Assembly: GCA_016866645.1 (NCBI GenBank)
Contig: VGLX01000015.1
Coordinates: forward strand, 1 to 12,881
Direction: 5' to 3'
Origin: Candidatus Woesearchaeota archaeon
Lineage (GTDB): Archaea > Nanobdellota > Nanobdellia > SCGC-AAA011-G17 > VGLX01
Length of the DNA stretch: 12,881 bases
In this document: one piece after another, positions 12,691-12,881 of the stretch
How positions within the stretch are numbered: position 1 is the first letter of the stretch
How the letters are laid out: every line of letters begins with the position of its first letter
Program-made: the position numbers and the translations under genes
Notes under the pieces: model-generated
What the model was told of the DNA's origin: nothing
Seen by the model: only the letters and a program-made list of their open reading frames with translations
The model's database searches: none

Positions 12691-12697
12691 TCCTCCT
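12691..12697 (-). promoter_or_regulatory. Shine-Dalgarno site of the secreted acidic-loop gene
   Basis: The minus strand reads AGGAGGA, 8 bases before the ATG at 12682. It is a strong match and confirms the signal-peptide start. Confidence 0.8.
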
Positions 12698-12731
12698 GAA
12701 ATATTACTTCCAGAGGTGGGATTGGTAGCGT

Positions 12732-12745
12732 GTTTATAAACCTTT
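12732..12745 (-). promoter_or_regulatory. BRE/TATA promoter of the secreted acidic-loop gene
   Basis: The minus strand reads AAAGGTTTATAAAC, identical to the element before the helical-repeat gene. The predicted transcription start is near 12710, leaving a leader that contains the AGGAGGA site. Confidence 0.62.
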
Positions 12746-12771
12746 GCACAAGCTGTATTAGGTTAGCTTTT

Positions 12772-12881
12772 TTATATGTGGTTTCTGAGTTGGGTGAACG
12801 TGTCTAGTTTGTTTTGTTGCCATGTGGTTATCATGGTCATTATGGTTTCTAGTATTTTTGCTCCTTTTTCTTTTCTTAGTC
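12772..12881 (-). CDS. C-terminal end of a probable transposase (IS66-like), partial
   Basis: The last 36 codons of a minus-strand frame run off the right edge and end at TAA 12772-12774. The peptide begins LRKEKGAKILETIMTMITTW and continues QQNKLDTFTQLRNHI. The pattern K-G-A, a hydrophobic helix ending in T, then D-x-F-x-x-L-R-x-x-I resembles the end of IS66-group and related archaeal transposases. The fragment is short, so the family name is tentative. The alternative frame beginning TKKRKRSKNTR is open but has a poor composition. If this is an insertion sequence, its end should lie between here and the promoter at 12732-12745, but I see no clear terminal inverted repeat. Confidence 0.5.
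   Translation of the reverse strand, partial: LRKEKGAKILETIMTMITTWQQNKLDTFTQLRNHI

Noticed and set aside
12692..12716. Hairpin that could hide the AGGAGGA ribosome site of the secreted acidic-loop gene
   Set aside because: The predicted transcription start near 12710 would leave out much of the 5' arm. The stem also has a bulge and a wobble pair.
12772..12881. Alternative minus-strand frame beginning TKKRKRSKNTR
   Set aside because: It is open to the edge but His/Lys/Arg/Asn-rich without protein-like patterning. The neighbouring frame looks like a real C-terminus.

Overview
The window looks like a compact, moderately AT-rich archaeal genome segment, probably from a small-genome DPANN-type lineage such as the Woesearchaeota/Pacearchaeota group (the lineage is an inference, not proven here). 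The archaeal signs are an ATP-dependent archaeal-type DNA ligase, a TrmB-family sugar regulator, an archaeal endonuclease V, and promoters built from a BRE plus TATA box about 26-30 bases before the start codon. Many genes appear leaderless, while a few carry AGGAGG-like ribosome sites.

Layout. Bases 1-420 hold the end of a sugar-nucleotide transferase gene coupled by a GTGA overlap to cutA. A convergent minus-strand block follows (417-3790): a TrmB-type regulator, a DNA ligase with a zinc-ribbon insertion, and a small ASCH-like protein. A divergent intergenic region at 3791-3928, rich in palindromes, separates it from a plus-strand block. That block holds two tandem paralogous secreted proteins of unknown family (3929-5503) and an operon of an Ap4A-type Nudix hydrolase and a calcineurin-like phosphoesterase (5539-6659). 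A minus-strand helical-repeat protein with a methionine-rich tail (6664-7812) is followed on the plus strand by an orphan hypothetical (7921-8508). Next is a tightly coupled three-gene operon of a 55-residue zinc-finger protein, an 84-residue helical protein and endonuclease V (8557-9673). The right end is minus strand: a divergent nicotinamidase followed by nicotinate phosphoribosyltransferase (NAD salvage, 9670-12149), a small secreted acidic-loop protein (12203-12682) and the tail of a likely transposase (12772-12881).

How the genes work together. Clear functional pairs are PncA plus PncB (nicotinamide to nicotinate to NaMN) and Nudix plus metallophosphoesterase (nucleotide or phosphoester clean-up). 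Endonuclease V is encoded with two small possible partners. Ligase and endonuclease V supply DNA-repair functions. The most unusual content is the secreted tandem pair, which shares an F-x2-D-x2-H-x-H-x3-PEE-x-F motif and several other invariant His/Glu/Asp positions. Each of the two genes has symmetric or repeated DNA directly upstream of its TATA box.

No tRNA, rRNA, CRISPR array or replication origin was recognised. Every intergenic gap is shorter than 300 bases.
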